Source: Streptomyces sp. NBC_01463
Lineage (GTDB): Bacteria > Actinomycetota > Actinomycetes > Streptomycetales > Streptomycetaceae
Assembly (NCBI GenBank): GCA_036227345.1
Contig: CP109468.1
Coordinates: 8,804,001-8,868,000, forward strand
Direction: 5' to 3'
Length of the DNA stretch: 64,000 nt
The position numbers were made by a program, and so were the translations under genes. Positions 8,199-16,491 of this stretch are shown in pieces. Position 1 is the first letter of the stretch. Every line of letters starts with the position of its first letter. The notes under the pieces are model-generated. The model made no database searches. It was not told the origin of the DNA and worked only from the letters and a program-made list of their open reading frames with translations.

Positions 8199-8984
8199 AT
8201 GGACGAGGTGTTCAAGGCGCTCGCGGATGCGAGCCGGAGGCGGCTGCTGGACCGGCTGAACGAGCGGGCCGGGCAGAACCTGGTCGAACTGGGTGCGGGG
8301 CTGGGCATGACCAGGCAGGCGGTGTCCAAGCACTTGGCGGTGCTGGAGGGCGCGGGCCTGATCACGACGGTACGGCGTGGCCGGGAGCGGCTGCACTACC
8401 TCAATCCCGTGCCGATCCACGATCTGGCCGACCGCTGGATCGGCCAGTACGAGCGGGGCCGGATGGCCGCGCTCAGCAACTTGAAGCAGGCCCTGGAAGG
8501 AACGGCGATGAGCAAGCCCGAGTTCGTTTACACGATCTACGTCCACACCACGCCCGAGAAACTCTGGGAGGGGCTCACCAGCCCGGAGTTCCTGAAGCAG
8601 TACCACGGAGGCTGGGCACCCTCCTCCGACTGGAAGGTCGGTTCGAAGGTGCTGTGGCCGGTCGAGGAAGGCGGCGAACCGCAGGACCTCGGCCAGGTCG
8701 TCACCGCGGCGGAACCCGGCAAGCGGCTCGCCTACACCTGGCACACGCTGCAGCCGATGCATCAGGAGATGTTCGGCATGAGCGATGCGGAGTTCGCCGA
8801 GGCGGTCAAGGAACGCTCGACGGTCGCCTTCGACATCGAGCCCGCCGAGGTGGCGGAGGTGGGCGTCAAGCTGACCATCACCCACGACGGCTTCACCTCG
8901 GCCGACTCCAAGATGCTCGAGGGCGTCAGCGGCGGCTGGACCATGATGATGTCGGAACTGAAGACGATCCTGGAGAAGGACTGA
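8199..8984 (+). CDS. ArsR-type regulator fused to SRPBCC (AHSA1-like) domain
   Basis: A 261-residue two-domain protein. Residues 1-95 form an ArsR winged helix (DEVFKALADASRRRLLDRL; recognition helix GMTRQAVSKHLAVLE). Residues about 105-261 form an SRPBCC/AHSA1 ligand-binding domain (FVYTIYVHTTPEKLWEGLTS ... GGWTMMMSELKTILE). Such fusions occur in actinobacteria as presumed self-contained sensor-repressors. The ATG at 8199 is chosen because the winged-helix family start aligns there; an in-frame GTG exists at 8172. The palindrome just upstream is the likely autoregulatory site. The ligand is unknown. The next gene, facing it, encodes a VOC protein. Confidence 0.88.
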   Translation: MDEVFKALADASRRRLLDRLNERAGQNLVELGAGLGMTRQAVSKHLAVLEGAGLITTVRRGRERLHYLNPVPIHDLADRWIGQYERGRMAALSNLKQALEGTAMSKPEFVYTIYVHTTPEKLWEGLTSPEFLKQYHGGWAPSSDWKVGSKVLWPVEEGGEPQDLGQVVTAAEPGKRLAYTWHTLQPMHQEMFGMSDAEFAEAVKERSTVAFDIEPAEVAEVGVKLTITHDGFTSADSKMLEGVSGGWTMMMSELKTILEKD

Positions 8985-9140
8985 CCGCTCCGGTCCCGGA
9001 CGGGCCGGTGCCGAGGGCACACAGCTGACGGAGCATGCCCCGCCGCATCACCTCTGGCGATGTGTGCCGGCGCCGCGAAGGCTCCGCAGAAACCCGGCCC
9101 AACGGTTGACGTCCCCGGTGGGCCGGGTCCCGGCTGCCGG

Positions 9141-9923
9141 TCAGCCCATCCGGGGGTCCGGGGTGAGCAGCGCGAACACGGCGCCCGCCGGGTCCGCGAC
9201 CCAGGCGATCCGGCCGACCTCGGGCACGTCGGCCGCGGGCATCAGCACGGAGCCGCCGTTCGCCGTGACCGCTGCGGTGGTCGCGTCCGCGTCGAGGACG
9301 TGGAAGTACGGCACCCAGCGGGCCTTCTCGCCGTCGCCCGCAAGCGGGGCCGCCCCGCCGAAGGAGCCGTCCTCCTGGTCGCCGTCGGCGATGCTCAGCA
9401 CCCGGTAGGTCATGCCCGGCGCCTGCATCTCCGCCGAGCGCCAGCCGAAGACGCCCGCGTAGAAGCCGATGGCGGCCACCGGATCGGGCACGTGCAGCTC
9501 GGCCCAGATCAGCGTGTTCTCGGCCGATGCCACATCGAACCCGGCCGTGCGGCCGGGCTGCCAGCAGGCGAACTCGGCACCCTGCGGATCGGTGAACTGG
9601 GCAAGCCGGCCCTCGCCCATCACGTCCATCGGCTCCATCCGCACGCTGCCCCCGCCGTCGCGCACGGCGGCGGCGGTGGCCTGCACGTCGGGGGTGTGGA
9701 AGTGCAGCATCCACGCGGAGTCGGCGCCCTCCTCGGTCAGCTGACCGATCGCGGCGACAGTACGGCCCTCGCGCTGGAAGAATCCGTAGCCGCCTGCCTC
9801 CGGTCCGGCCGAGACGAACTGCCAGCCGAGTACGGCTCCGTAGAAGGCGGCGGCCGCGGGAACGTCGGGGCTGCCGAGGTCCAGCCAGTTGGGCGATCCG
9901 GTGCGGAAGTCGGTACCGAGCAT
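9141..9923 (-). CDS. Two-domain VOC (glyoxalase-like) protein
   Basis: A 260-residue protein with AGGAGA 8 bases upstream. It contains two tandem VOC modules (about residues 8-125 and 135-258), each with GSPNWLDLGSPD- or LIWAELHVPDP-type starts and an AVF/FFQREG-DPAGAVFALL-type end. This is the arrangement of the Streptomyces/Mycobacterium CFP30B-like family. VOC proteins bind metals or small hydrophobic ligands and include dioxygenases and resistance proteins; no function can be assigned. No operon partner is evident; the next leftward gene (kinase-MFS) ends 214 bases upstream. Confidence 0.85.
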   Translation of the reverse strand: MLGTDFRTGSPNWLDLGSPDVPAAAAFYGAVLGWQFVSAGPEAGGYGFFQREGRTVAAIGQLTEEGADSAWMLHFHTPDVQATAAAVRDGGGSVRMEPMDVMGEGRLAQFTDPQGAEFACWQPGRTAGFDVASAENTLIWAELHVPDPVAAIGFYAGVFGWRSAEMQAPGMTYRVLSIADGDQEDGSFGGAAPLAGDGEKARWVPYFHVLDADATTAAVTANGGSVLMPAADVPEVGRIAWVADPAGAVFALLTPDPRMG

Positions 9924-10136
9924 TGCGTGCTCTCCTGGGTGAGGTCCGGCGACGTGGCGTCGAACGCTACCCCCTGCTACTGGCCATTGCGCCGAGAGTG
10001 ACGCTCGACGCCCGCGTGTCCTGGAACACCGCCTGGATGCAGCAGATCATCAACAAGGGCCCGCCCCACGGAGAGACGCCGCCCCACGGGCTCGCGCGCC
10101 ACGTGCGCCGAGCCGGACGACTGCGCCCCCGGCCGC

Positions 10137-12614
10137 TCACCGGCCCGGGGGACGCTCCGTGGGTGCCTTGGAGGTGATCAGCAGACCGGTGGCGAGACAG
10201 GCGAGGGCCATGCCGCCGACCGCCCACCAGAGGGCGGTGGAGTAGGCCCCGAACAACACACTCGTCAGGTCGTCGGACGCCGACATATGACGCAGTTCGG
10301 CGACGAGAACGGCGCTGAGCAGCGCGTTGCCGAGCGTCAGGCCCAGTTGATGGCCCGCAGTGACGGCGGCGGAACGCTCACCGGAGAGTCCGGGGCCCGC
10401 GGTCGCGGTGGCGAAGACCGGCGGCAGGGCGAGACCGGTGCCGAAACCGGTGAGGAGCAGGGCGGGCAGCACCTGGGTGACGTAGGCGCCGTCCGGTTCG
10501 AGACGGGTCAGGAGCACCATGCCGAGGGCCGTGATCGCCAGCCCGCTCACGATCAGGCCGCGGGGCGCCACGCGGGGCAGCAACCGGGCGGACACCTGCG
10601 TGGAAGCGATGGCGACCGCGGCGGCCATGGGCAGAAAGGCCACACCGGCCGTGAGAGGGGAGTCGCCGCGGACGCTCCGCAGAAAGAACTCCACGACCGC
10701 GAACGAGGTCATGATTCCGAATCCGGCCAGCAGCACGGCCAGAAACGCGCCGAGGCGGTCGAGCCCCGAGGCGCCGGATTCCTGAGGGAACGGGGCCGTC
10801 CGGACCGTCTGCCGCAGCAGGAAGGCCGCGAGGAGGACCGTGCCCACCGCCAGCAGGGCCAGGACCAGCGGGTCGCTCCAGCCGCGCGGATCGGCCTGGG
10901 TGAGGCCGTAGGAGAGGGCGATGAGCCCACCGGTGCCGAGCAGCATCCCGGCGGTGTCCGGTCGGGCGTCCGTCCGCCCCGGACGCTCATGCACCAGGGT
11001 CGCCGCACCGATCAACGCGACGACGGCGAGGCCGGCGCCGGCGTAGAACGTGACGCGCCACGAGAGCGCGTCGAGCCAACCGGCGGTGAGAAGTCCCAGT
11101 GCCGAGCCGCCACCGGCGACGGCGGCGTAGATCCCGATCGCTCTGCCGCGTTCCTTGGAGCCGGCGAATCCGGTGCTCACCAGGGACAGCGCGGCCGGTG
11201 TGAGCAGCGCGGCGGAGGCGCCCTGGAGGAAGCGGGCCAGGAGCAGCTGCCCGGAACCGCCGGCTACGCCGGCGATCGCGGACGCCAGCACGCATCCGAC
11301 GAGGCCGATGACCAACACACGTCTGGGGCCTGCGCGATCCGCGAGATGCCCACCGATCAGCAGCAGGCCGCCGAAGGACACCGTGTACGCGGTGAACAAC
11401 GAGGTCAGGCCGTCGCCGCTCATCCCCAGGTCGGCCTGGACGGCAGGCGAGGCCATGTTGAAGGCCGTCGCGTCGAACAGCACCATCAGTTGCACCAGGG
11501 CGATCACCGCCAGCCCCCACCAGCGCAGGGGATGCGGCGGCGCCTCGTCCCGAAGGGCGGGGGAGGAGTGGGTGGGCCAGGTCCCCGGGGGCGGCGGCCC
11601 GAATCCCGGTGGCGGGGCGTGCTGCGCCGGGGCCGTCGGAGCGTAGGCGGGCGGCGGGGGCAGCGCGGCCTTGACCAGAAGGTCCGGGCGCACCTCGGGG
11701 GCGTCGACGGGCAGTTCGGGTGCGTAGTCCAGCAGTTGGGCCGCGTGGCGACCGAGTTGCGCGAGGACCGCGCCCGGCAGCCATTCCGCCGTCGAGTCCT
11801 GAGCGGTGCGCGCGGCCACCTCCTGGGGGGTGGGCCTCTTCGCGGGGTCCTTCTCCAGGCACGCGCGTACGAGATCGGCCAGGCTCGCCGGCACGCCGGT
11901 GAGGTCGGGCTCGTCCTCGGCGATCCGGAACAGATGGGCAGGCAGGCCGGTGTCGGCAGCGCCGAAGAGCAGACGCCCGGTGGCCGCGTGGACGAGGACC
12001 GCCCCCAGGCAGAAGATGTCGCTGGCCGGGGTGAGGTCGAGGCCGCGGACCTGTTCCGGCGACATGAAGCCCGGGGAACCGATCAACATGCCCGTGCGCG
12101 TGTGCAGGCTGTCCCCGGCGAGGCTGTCCATGGCCCGGGCGATGCCGAAGTCGATGACCCGGGGCCCGTCGACGGTGACCAGGACGTTGGACGGCTTGAG
12201 GTCACGGTGGATCAGACCCGCCTCGTGCACCGCCTGCAGAGCGAGGGCGAGGCGGTTGGCGAGAGTGCGGACCGAGTGCTCGGGCAAGGGGCCGAAGTCC
12301 TTGGAGACCACGGTGCTCAGGTCGGGGCCCGGGATGTACTGGGTCGCCACCCAGGGGACCGCGGCGTCGGGATCCGCGTCGAGCACCTCCGCGGTCCAGC
12401 GGCCGCCCACCCGGCGCGCGGCCGCCACTTCACGGGCGAATCGCCTGCGGAACTCCTGGTTCCCCGCGTACTCGGCCTGCACGACCTTGACGGCCACGGT
12501 GCGTCCGGCTTCGGACCGGCCCAGATAGACCAGGCCCATGCCGCCCTCGCCCAGCCGGGCGATCAGACGGTACGGGCCCAGCCGGGCCGGGTCTTCGGAG
12601 GTCAGAGGATTCAC
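10137..12614 (-). CDS. Ser/Thr protein kinase fused to a DHA2-type MFS transporter
   Basis: One uninterrupted 825-residue frame. Residues 12-270 are a complete Hanks-type kinase: glycine loop LGEGGMGLVY (21-30), Lys43, HRDLKPSNV (136-144), DFG (155-157) and SPGFMSPEQ (180-188). A Pro-rich linker (about 318-350) leads to an MFS transporter of about 14 helices (about 364-815), with motif A-like GGHLADRAGPRR and LDATAFN-like DATAFNMASPAV in helix 1. The kinase domain would be cytoplasmic, attached to the N-terminal side of the exporter. The GTG start has no Shine-Dalgarno, but TATCTT lies 7 bases upstream, so the mRNA may be leaderless. Substrate and phosphorylation target are unknown. The fusion is seen directly; assembly error is unlikely because the frame is continuous. 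Confidence 0.9.
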   Translation of the reverse strand: MNPLTSEDPARLGPYRLIARLGEGGMGLVYLGRSEAGRTVAVKVVQAEYAGNQEFRRRFAREVAAARRVGGRWTAEVLDADPDAAVPWVATQYIPGPDLSTVVSKDFGPLPEHSVRTLANRLALALQAVHEAGLIHRDLKPSNVLVTVDGPRVIDFGIARAMDSLAGDSLHTRTGMLIGSPGFMSPEQVRGLDLTPASDIFCLGAVLVHAATGRLLFGAADTGLPAHLFRIAEDEPDLTGVPASLADLVRACLEKDPAKRPTPQEVAARTAQDSTAEWLPGAVLAQLGRHAAQLLDYAPELPVDAPEVRPDLLVKAALPPPPAYAPTAPAQHAPPPGFGPPPPGTWPTHSSPALRDEAPPHPLRWWGLAVIALVQLMVLFDATAFNMASPAVQADLGMSGDGLTSLFTAYTVSFGGLLLIGGHLADRAGPRRVLVIGLVGCVLASAIAGVAGGSGQLLLARFLQGASAALLTPAALSLVSTGFAGSKERGRAIGIYAAVAGGGSALGLLTAGWLDALSWRVTFYAGAGLAVVALIGAATLVHERPGRTDARPDTAGMLLGTGGLIALSYGLTQADPRGWSDPLVLALLAVGTVLLAAFLLRQTVRTAPFPQESGASGLDRLGAFLAVLLAGFGIMTSFAVVEFFLRSVRGDSPLTAGVAFLPMAAAVAIASTQVSARLLPRVAPRGLIVSGLAITALGMVLLTRLEPDGAYVTQVLPALLLTGFGTGLALPPVFATATAGPGLSGERSAAVTAGHQLGLTLGNALLSAVLVAELRHMSASDDLTSVLFGAYSTALWWAVGGMALACLATGLLITSKAPTERPPGR

Positions 12615-12621
12615 GAGGAGT

Positions 12622-12642
12622 AAGATAGGCCAACTATCCTAT
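12622..12642 (-). promoter_or_regulatory. Candidate -10 and nested operator of the kinase-MFS gene
   Basis: On the minus strand TATCTT ends 7 bases before the GTG start, as expected for a leaderless promoter. Two nested inverted repeats overlap it: GATAG-N5-CTATC (12624-12638) and ATAGG-N8-CCTAT (12625-12642). I see no good -35. No regulator gene is adjacent, so a distant repressor or activator would have to bind. Confidence 0.4.
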
Positions 12643-12874
12643 GGCGGAGCGCGATCGGGAGAATTGTCACCGCAATCCTGGTCCGGCTGGGCGCCCTCTC
12701 CGCTGACATCCTCGAAGTGGCCTTCATTCAAAGCGACTTCGGATCGGGCGGTCGCTTGACCGTACTCACTGCGCCGGAACCCGCACCGCTCGCCCGCCCG
12801 CCTGTGTGGCCGGAGCCCCGGGTGTTCTTGGAGGCCCGGGGTAGGCGTGAGGGGAACAGAGCCAGGGAGGGAAG

Positions 12875-13315
12875 ATGGTGAAGGACACGTCGCTGCGCGC
12901 GGTGGGATGGGCACAATCGTTTCCGGTGTCGGAAGGAGTGCGGGCCGGCCGCCGCTGGACGCAAGGGCACCTGATGTCCCTGGAGTGGACCGAGAAGGCC
13001 CCCGACACAGTGGACGACATTCTGCTCAGCGTCTCGGAGCTGATCACCAACGCACACGTGCACGCGCACAGCGACGCCCAGCTGGTCCTCACCTGGGACA
13101 GTCACTGTCTGCACGTCAGCGTCCACGACTCGGACCCCGTTCCCCCTGCCAAGCGGGCGGAGGACCTCACGACGACGGGAGGACGGGGACTCGCCATCGT
13201 CGACGCCCTCGCCGACGGCTGGGCCACGCATCCGCAGGCGTCGGGAAAGACCGTCACCGCCTGCTTCGTGCCACCAGGGGCTCCGAAGCCCCGGCACGAC
13301 GGGGACGTCAGCTGA
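12875..13315 (+). CDS. ATP-binding protein, RsbW-like anti-sigma/HATPase family
   Basis: A 146-residue single-domain GHKL ATPase. It has the N-box (VSELITNAHVHA), a D-x-D-P segment (VHDSDPVPP) and the G-box (GGRGLAIVDALADGWA), all as in the very numerous Streptomyces RsbW-like proteins. A GGGAGGGA element directly precedes the ATG. These proteins act as anti-sigma factor kinases or anti-anti-sigma partners, but most are uncharacterised and this one has no sigma or antagonist gene next to it. It is divergent from the kinase-MFS gene, 260 bases away, so a shared regulatory region is possible. Confidence 0.85.
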   Translation: MVKDTSLRAVGWAQSFPVSEGVRAGRRWTQGHLMSLEWTEKAPDTVDDILLSVSELITNAHVHAHSDAQLVLTWDSHCLHVSVHDSDPVPPAKRAEDLTTTGGRGLAIVDALADGWATHPQASGKTVTACFVPPGAPKPRHDGDVS

Positions 13316-13319
13316 GCCC

Positions 13320-13336
13320 CGGGCCGAAGCGGCCCG
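13320..13336. terminator. Short hairpin after the RsbW-like gene
   Basis: Perfect 7-bp inverted repeat CGGGCCG-aag-CGGCCCG five bases past the stop, between convergent genes. Confidence 0.45.
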
Positions 13337-13418
13337 AGGCCGGAATCGGCTTCGGACATGACGCCCGCCCCTCTCGTGAGTGAGGCAGCCCGCGCACCGG
13401 CCCATGGCCACCGCCGAC

Positions 13419-13973
13419 TCATCGCGATCTCAGCTCGCGGCTCCCGGCTCGGTTCATCGCGATGTTCCGGATCTTCTTCCTGCTGCCCGCCTCGGCGAGC
13501 AGCGCGAGTACCGCGGGCGATGTCGAACCCTCGGCGAGGACGCGCTGCATCCAGTCCGTGACCTCCGACAGCTCGACCGGTGTCGGCACATGGCCGTCCT
13601 CGATGGACAGCAGGAACAGCCAGTCGTGGACGCGACGCCGGATGAACTCGCGGTACCCCTCCGTCTTGAGCGCGGCGATCTCCGGCAGCAGTCCGGCCGC
13701 CCACTGCCGGAACTCGGCAGGGCCGGTCACCTTCGTCGCGACCCCGTCCACCAGGGCGACCACGGCCGACTTGGACACCATTTCGAGGGGATCGCGCAGG
13801 ATCGTGGCCACGATCCTGCGATCTCCGTCGCGGCTGCGCGAGGAAGTGGTGACCAGCACGACGCGCCGGTACGCGGACGATCGCACGTGCTCGTCCGCGA
13901 CGGCATCGTCGACGTTCACGTCGAGGATGCCGGCCCCTGCGAGCAACTCGGCCACATCGGAATGCAATGTCAT
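13419..13973 (-). CDS. Hypothetical protein, 184 aa
   Basis: I do not recognise a family. The protein has no signal peptide or membrane segment. It begins MTLHSDVAELLAGAGILDVN and ends with a basic tail (RKKIRNIAMNRAGSRELRSR). The middle contains alternating acidic and basic helices (EFRQWAAGLLPEIAALK). A GGGGGAA element precedes the ATG. Codon use resembles the neighbours and the frame has clear GC3 bias, so it is probably a real gene. It is convergent with the RsbW-like gene; the rightward neighbour LtrA is on the same strand but separated by about 190 bases. Confidence 0.65.
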   Translation of the reverse strand: MTLHSDVAELLAGAGILDVNVDDAVADEHVRSSAYRRVVLVTTSSRSRDGDRRIVATILRDPLEMVSKSAVVALVDGVATKVTGPAEFRQWAAGLLPEIAALKTEGYREFIRRRVHDWLFLLSIEDGHVPTPVELSEVTDWMQRVLAEGSTSPAVLALLAEAGSRKKIRNIAMNRAGSRELRSR

Positions 13974-14162
13974 CGCTTCCCCCTTATTTCCCGTGCGGCG
14001 GGTGCCGTGGCTGGTGGTGAGAGGATTGTCGCCGAGGTCGAACGGCGGAGGTGTGCAGTGGGGCTGGGGACGGTGGCCATCACCGGGCAGCAGGAAACAT
14101 CGGCTCCGTGGTACGCCGGGCGCTGCGCGGCGAGGTGGGCAGCCTGAAACCAGCGGCAGTGA

Positions 14163-15389
14163 TCAGGTACGTCGTCGCGCCACATGCCCCAGCAGGCTCC
14201 AGCCCACCCCGGCGACCAGCAGCCACACCACTGCGACCGCGGGCAACCTGCCCCCGAAGGCTCCGAGCGTCAGCGACAGGGCGAGGGGCGGAAGCACGTG
14301 GCCGAGCAGTCCGCCCCAGCCGACCGGAACCTTCGCCGCCCGCCGCGACACCACCGCACCCACCAGACTGATCACCAGGTAGGTGGCGAAGCTCCCGCAC
14401 AGTACCCAGCGCACGTTCTCCGTCAGCTCGCCGTGGAGGTGTTCCATCGACGCGCCGAGGCCGGCGGCCAGGGCGGTGAGCGCGCCGTTGGTGACGCAGT
14501 GGAGCAGGAGCACCAGGCGCGGTGGAAGGGCGGACTCGCGCAGGTTCGGCACGCCGCCGTAGCCGCGCACGAGCGACAGCCACCAGATGGACACCAGCAG
14601 CAGGAATCCGGCGATTCCGATCGACCGCAGGGTGTGATCCCAGTCCGCCTCCGAGCCCACCGTCACGAGCTGGGCGACACCCTCGCCGAGCACGATGATG
14701 GTGAACAGGCCCAGCCGCTCACCGAGATGGACCGGATCGACGTGGGCCAGCGTGAAGTCGAGCCGCTGGCTGTCGCGTTCACTGATGCCGCCGCGCTTCT
14801 CGGCACGCCGCTCGACCGCGGCGCGGCGGGCCTCGGCATTCTCCTGGAGCTTGTGGGCGGAGAAGCTGAGCGTGGCCCACAGGTCGATGGCCAGACCCGC
14901 ACCCCAGAGCCAGTAACGCGCCCGGCCGTCCACCCAGATGGACACGATCCACGGCGTCACGCCCGCGCTGAACTGCGCGACGGGCCAGTCCACCAGCATC
15001 TGGCCGCGCCGCCGCCAAGCCCCGCTCGCCACGAAGCGCAGCACCACGTAGGTGACGGCGAACGCCCGCAGGTGCTCGCCCTCATGTACGCCCGCCACGG
15101 ACGCGGCCAGGACGGCCATGCCGAGCATGCCCAGCAGCATGGTCCGGGTGCGCGCCCGGTCACCGGCGACGTTCCCGTAGACCGTGAAGCACATCCAGAT
15201 CGTCCAGAACGCCAGATAGAGGAGCGTGAACAACCCGACGTCGGCCAGGGACGGCTCACCGTGCAGCACGTGCGCCAGCTGCGCCGTGCCGGTCACGACG
15301 ATCAGATCGAAGAAGAGCTCCAGCCATGTGGCATGGCGCTCCTCGGCCGTGGGCCGCTGCGAGGGTTCAGCTCTCTGTACATATGACAC
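14163..15389 (-). CDS. Low temperature requirement protein A (LtrA) family membrane protein
   Basis: About 408 residues with roughly 11-12 hydrophobic helices. The signature ATWLELFFDLIVVTGTAQLA near the N-terminus and the LGERLGLFTIIVLGEGV segment mid-protein define the LtrA family. It was named after a Listeria gene needed for growth at low temperature, but the transport or enzymatic role is unknown. The start is uncertain: GTG at 15389 fits the usual family length, while an in-frame GTG at 15455 would add 22 residues. Neither has a good ribosome-binding site. Confidence 0.82.
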   Translation of the reverse strand: MSYVQRAEPSQRPTAEERHATWLELFFDLIVVTGTAQLAHVLHGEPSLADVGLFTLLYLAFWTIWMCFTVYGNVAGDRARTRTMLLGMLGMAVLAASVAGVHEGEHLRAFAVTYVVLRFVASGAWRRRGQMLVDWPVAQFSAGVTPWIVSIWVDGRARYWLWGAGLAIDLWATLSFSAHKLQENAEARRAAVERRAEKRGGISERDSQRLDFTLAHVDPVHLGERLGLFTIIVLGEGVAQLVTVGSEADWDHTLRSIGIAGFLLLVSIWWLSLVRGYGGVPNLRESALPPRLVLLLHCVTNGALTALAAGLGASMEHLHGELTENVRWVLCGSFATYLVISLVGAVVSRRAAKVPVGWGGLLGHVLPPLALSLTLGAFGGRLPAVAVVWLLVAGVGWSLLGHVARRRT

Positions 15390-15495
15390 TTTGTCACCAT
15401 AATCGGCGCCCGTTCCGAGGGGTGCCCAGCCACGCCATCCGTCCCACGTGGCCACCGCGGCCCGCCCGTGTCGGGGAGCGGAGTGCGGAGGACCG

Positions 15496-16461
15496 TCAGT
15501 CCGTCGCGTTCAGTTCGTGCCACAAGTGCTCCGGGACCCCGTGCGTGAGGTGGGTGGCTGCCGAGGAGACCTCCGCCGGGGTGCGGAAGCCGGCGAGGAC
15601 GCAGGCGACGACCGGCTCGCGCAGAGGGAAGCAGAGGGCGGCGCGGGGGAGGGGGACACCGTGTTCCGCGCACCGGGTGGCGAGGGACCGGGCCCGGTCC
15701 AGGACGGCGGCGGGCACCGTGCCGTAGTCGTAGCGCCCGCCCGCTCCGGGGTGATCGGTGCTCAGCAGACCGGAGTTGAAGGGGGCCGCCGCGATGACGG
15801 AGACCTCACGCGCGGCGCACTCCGCGAGGAGCGGGGCGGCGGTGCGGTCGAGGAGGGTCCAGCGCCCGGCGACCATCACCACGTCCGGGTCGCCCTCGGC
15901 GACGAAGCGGCGCAGCGGTTCCACGCTGTTCATGCCGATCCCGATCGCGCCGACGACACCCTGCGCGCGCAGTTCGGTGAGGGCGGGCAGGGACTCGGCG
16001 AGGGCGGTGTCCATGTGTTCGTCCGGGTCGTGGACGAGAGCGAGATCGATGCGGTCGAGGCCGAGGCGTTCGAGGCTCGCCTCCAGGCTGCGCAGGACGC
16101 CGTCGCGGCTGTAGTCGGGGCGGCGGCGCAGTGTGCTGGGGACGGCGAAGCCGCCGGCGGCGAGGTCGGATCCGGTCGGTGACGGGTGCGGTTCGAGGAG
16201 GCGTCCGACCTTCGTGGAGACGGTGAACTCCGCTCGCGGGCGGGCCCGCAGGGCCGCACCGAGGCGGCGTTCGGAGAGCCCCAGGCCGTAATGCGGGGCC
16301 GTGTCGAAGTAGCGGACGCCCGCGTCCCAGGCGGCGTCCACGGCGGCGCGGGCGGTCTCCTCGTCGAGGGGGGAGTAGAGATTGCCGAGCGGGGCGGCGC
16401 CGAAGCCGAGCGGGCTGACTCTGACCTGGCTGCGGCCGAGGGTGCGGTGAGGGCTGGTCAT
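15496..16461 (-). CDS. Aldo/keto reductase, probable L-fucose dehydrogenase
   Basis: A 321-residue AKR with the full catalytic tetrad: Asp53 and Tyr58 in YFDTAPHYG, Lys84 in VSTKVGR and His144 in LALVHDPDEH. The family sequence is closest in style to D-threo-aldose 1-dehydrogenase/L-fucose dehydrogenase, which oxidises L-fucose to L-fucono-lactone with NAD(P)+. It is the last gene of the leftward fucose operon, 30 bases after the lactonase gene, with GGAGT 6 bases before the ATG. The substrate assignment is inferred from the operon; AKR specificity cannot be read from sequence alone. Confidence 0.82.
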   Translation of the reverse strand: MTSPHRTLGRSQVRVSPLGFGAAPLGNLYSPLDEETARAAVDAAWDAGVRYFDTAPHYGLGLSERRLGAALRARPRAEFTVSTKVGRLLEPHPSPTGSDLAAGGFAVPSTLRRRPDYSRDGVLRSLEASLERLGLDRIDLALVHDPDEHMDTALAESLPALTELRAQGVVGAIGIGMNSVEPLRRFVAEGDPDVVMVAGRWTLLDRTAAPLLAECAAREVSVIAAAPFNSGLLSTDHPGAGGRYDYGTVPAAVLDRARSLATRCAEHGVPLPRAALCFPLREPVVACVLAGFRTPAEVSSAATHLTHGVPEHLWHELNATD

Positions 16462-16491
16462 GGTGGACTCCGTACTCCGTACCGGGGGGAT

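Noticed and set aside
10287..12623. A 778-codon open frame on the plus strand opposite the kinase-MFS gene
   Set aside because: It is the low-complexity antisense shadow of a GC3-biased gene. It has no family features, while the opposite strand encodes complete kinase and transporter motifs.
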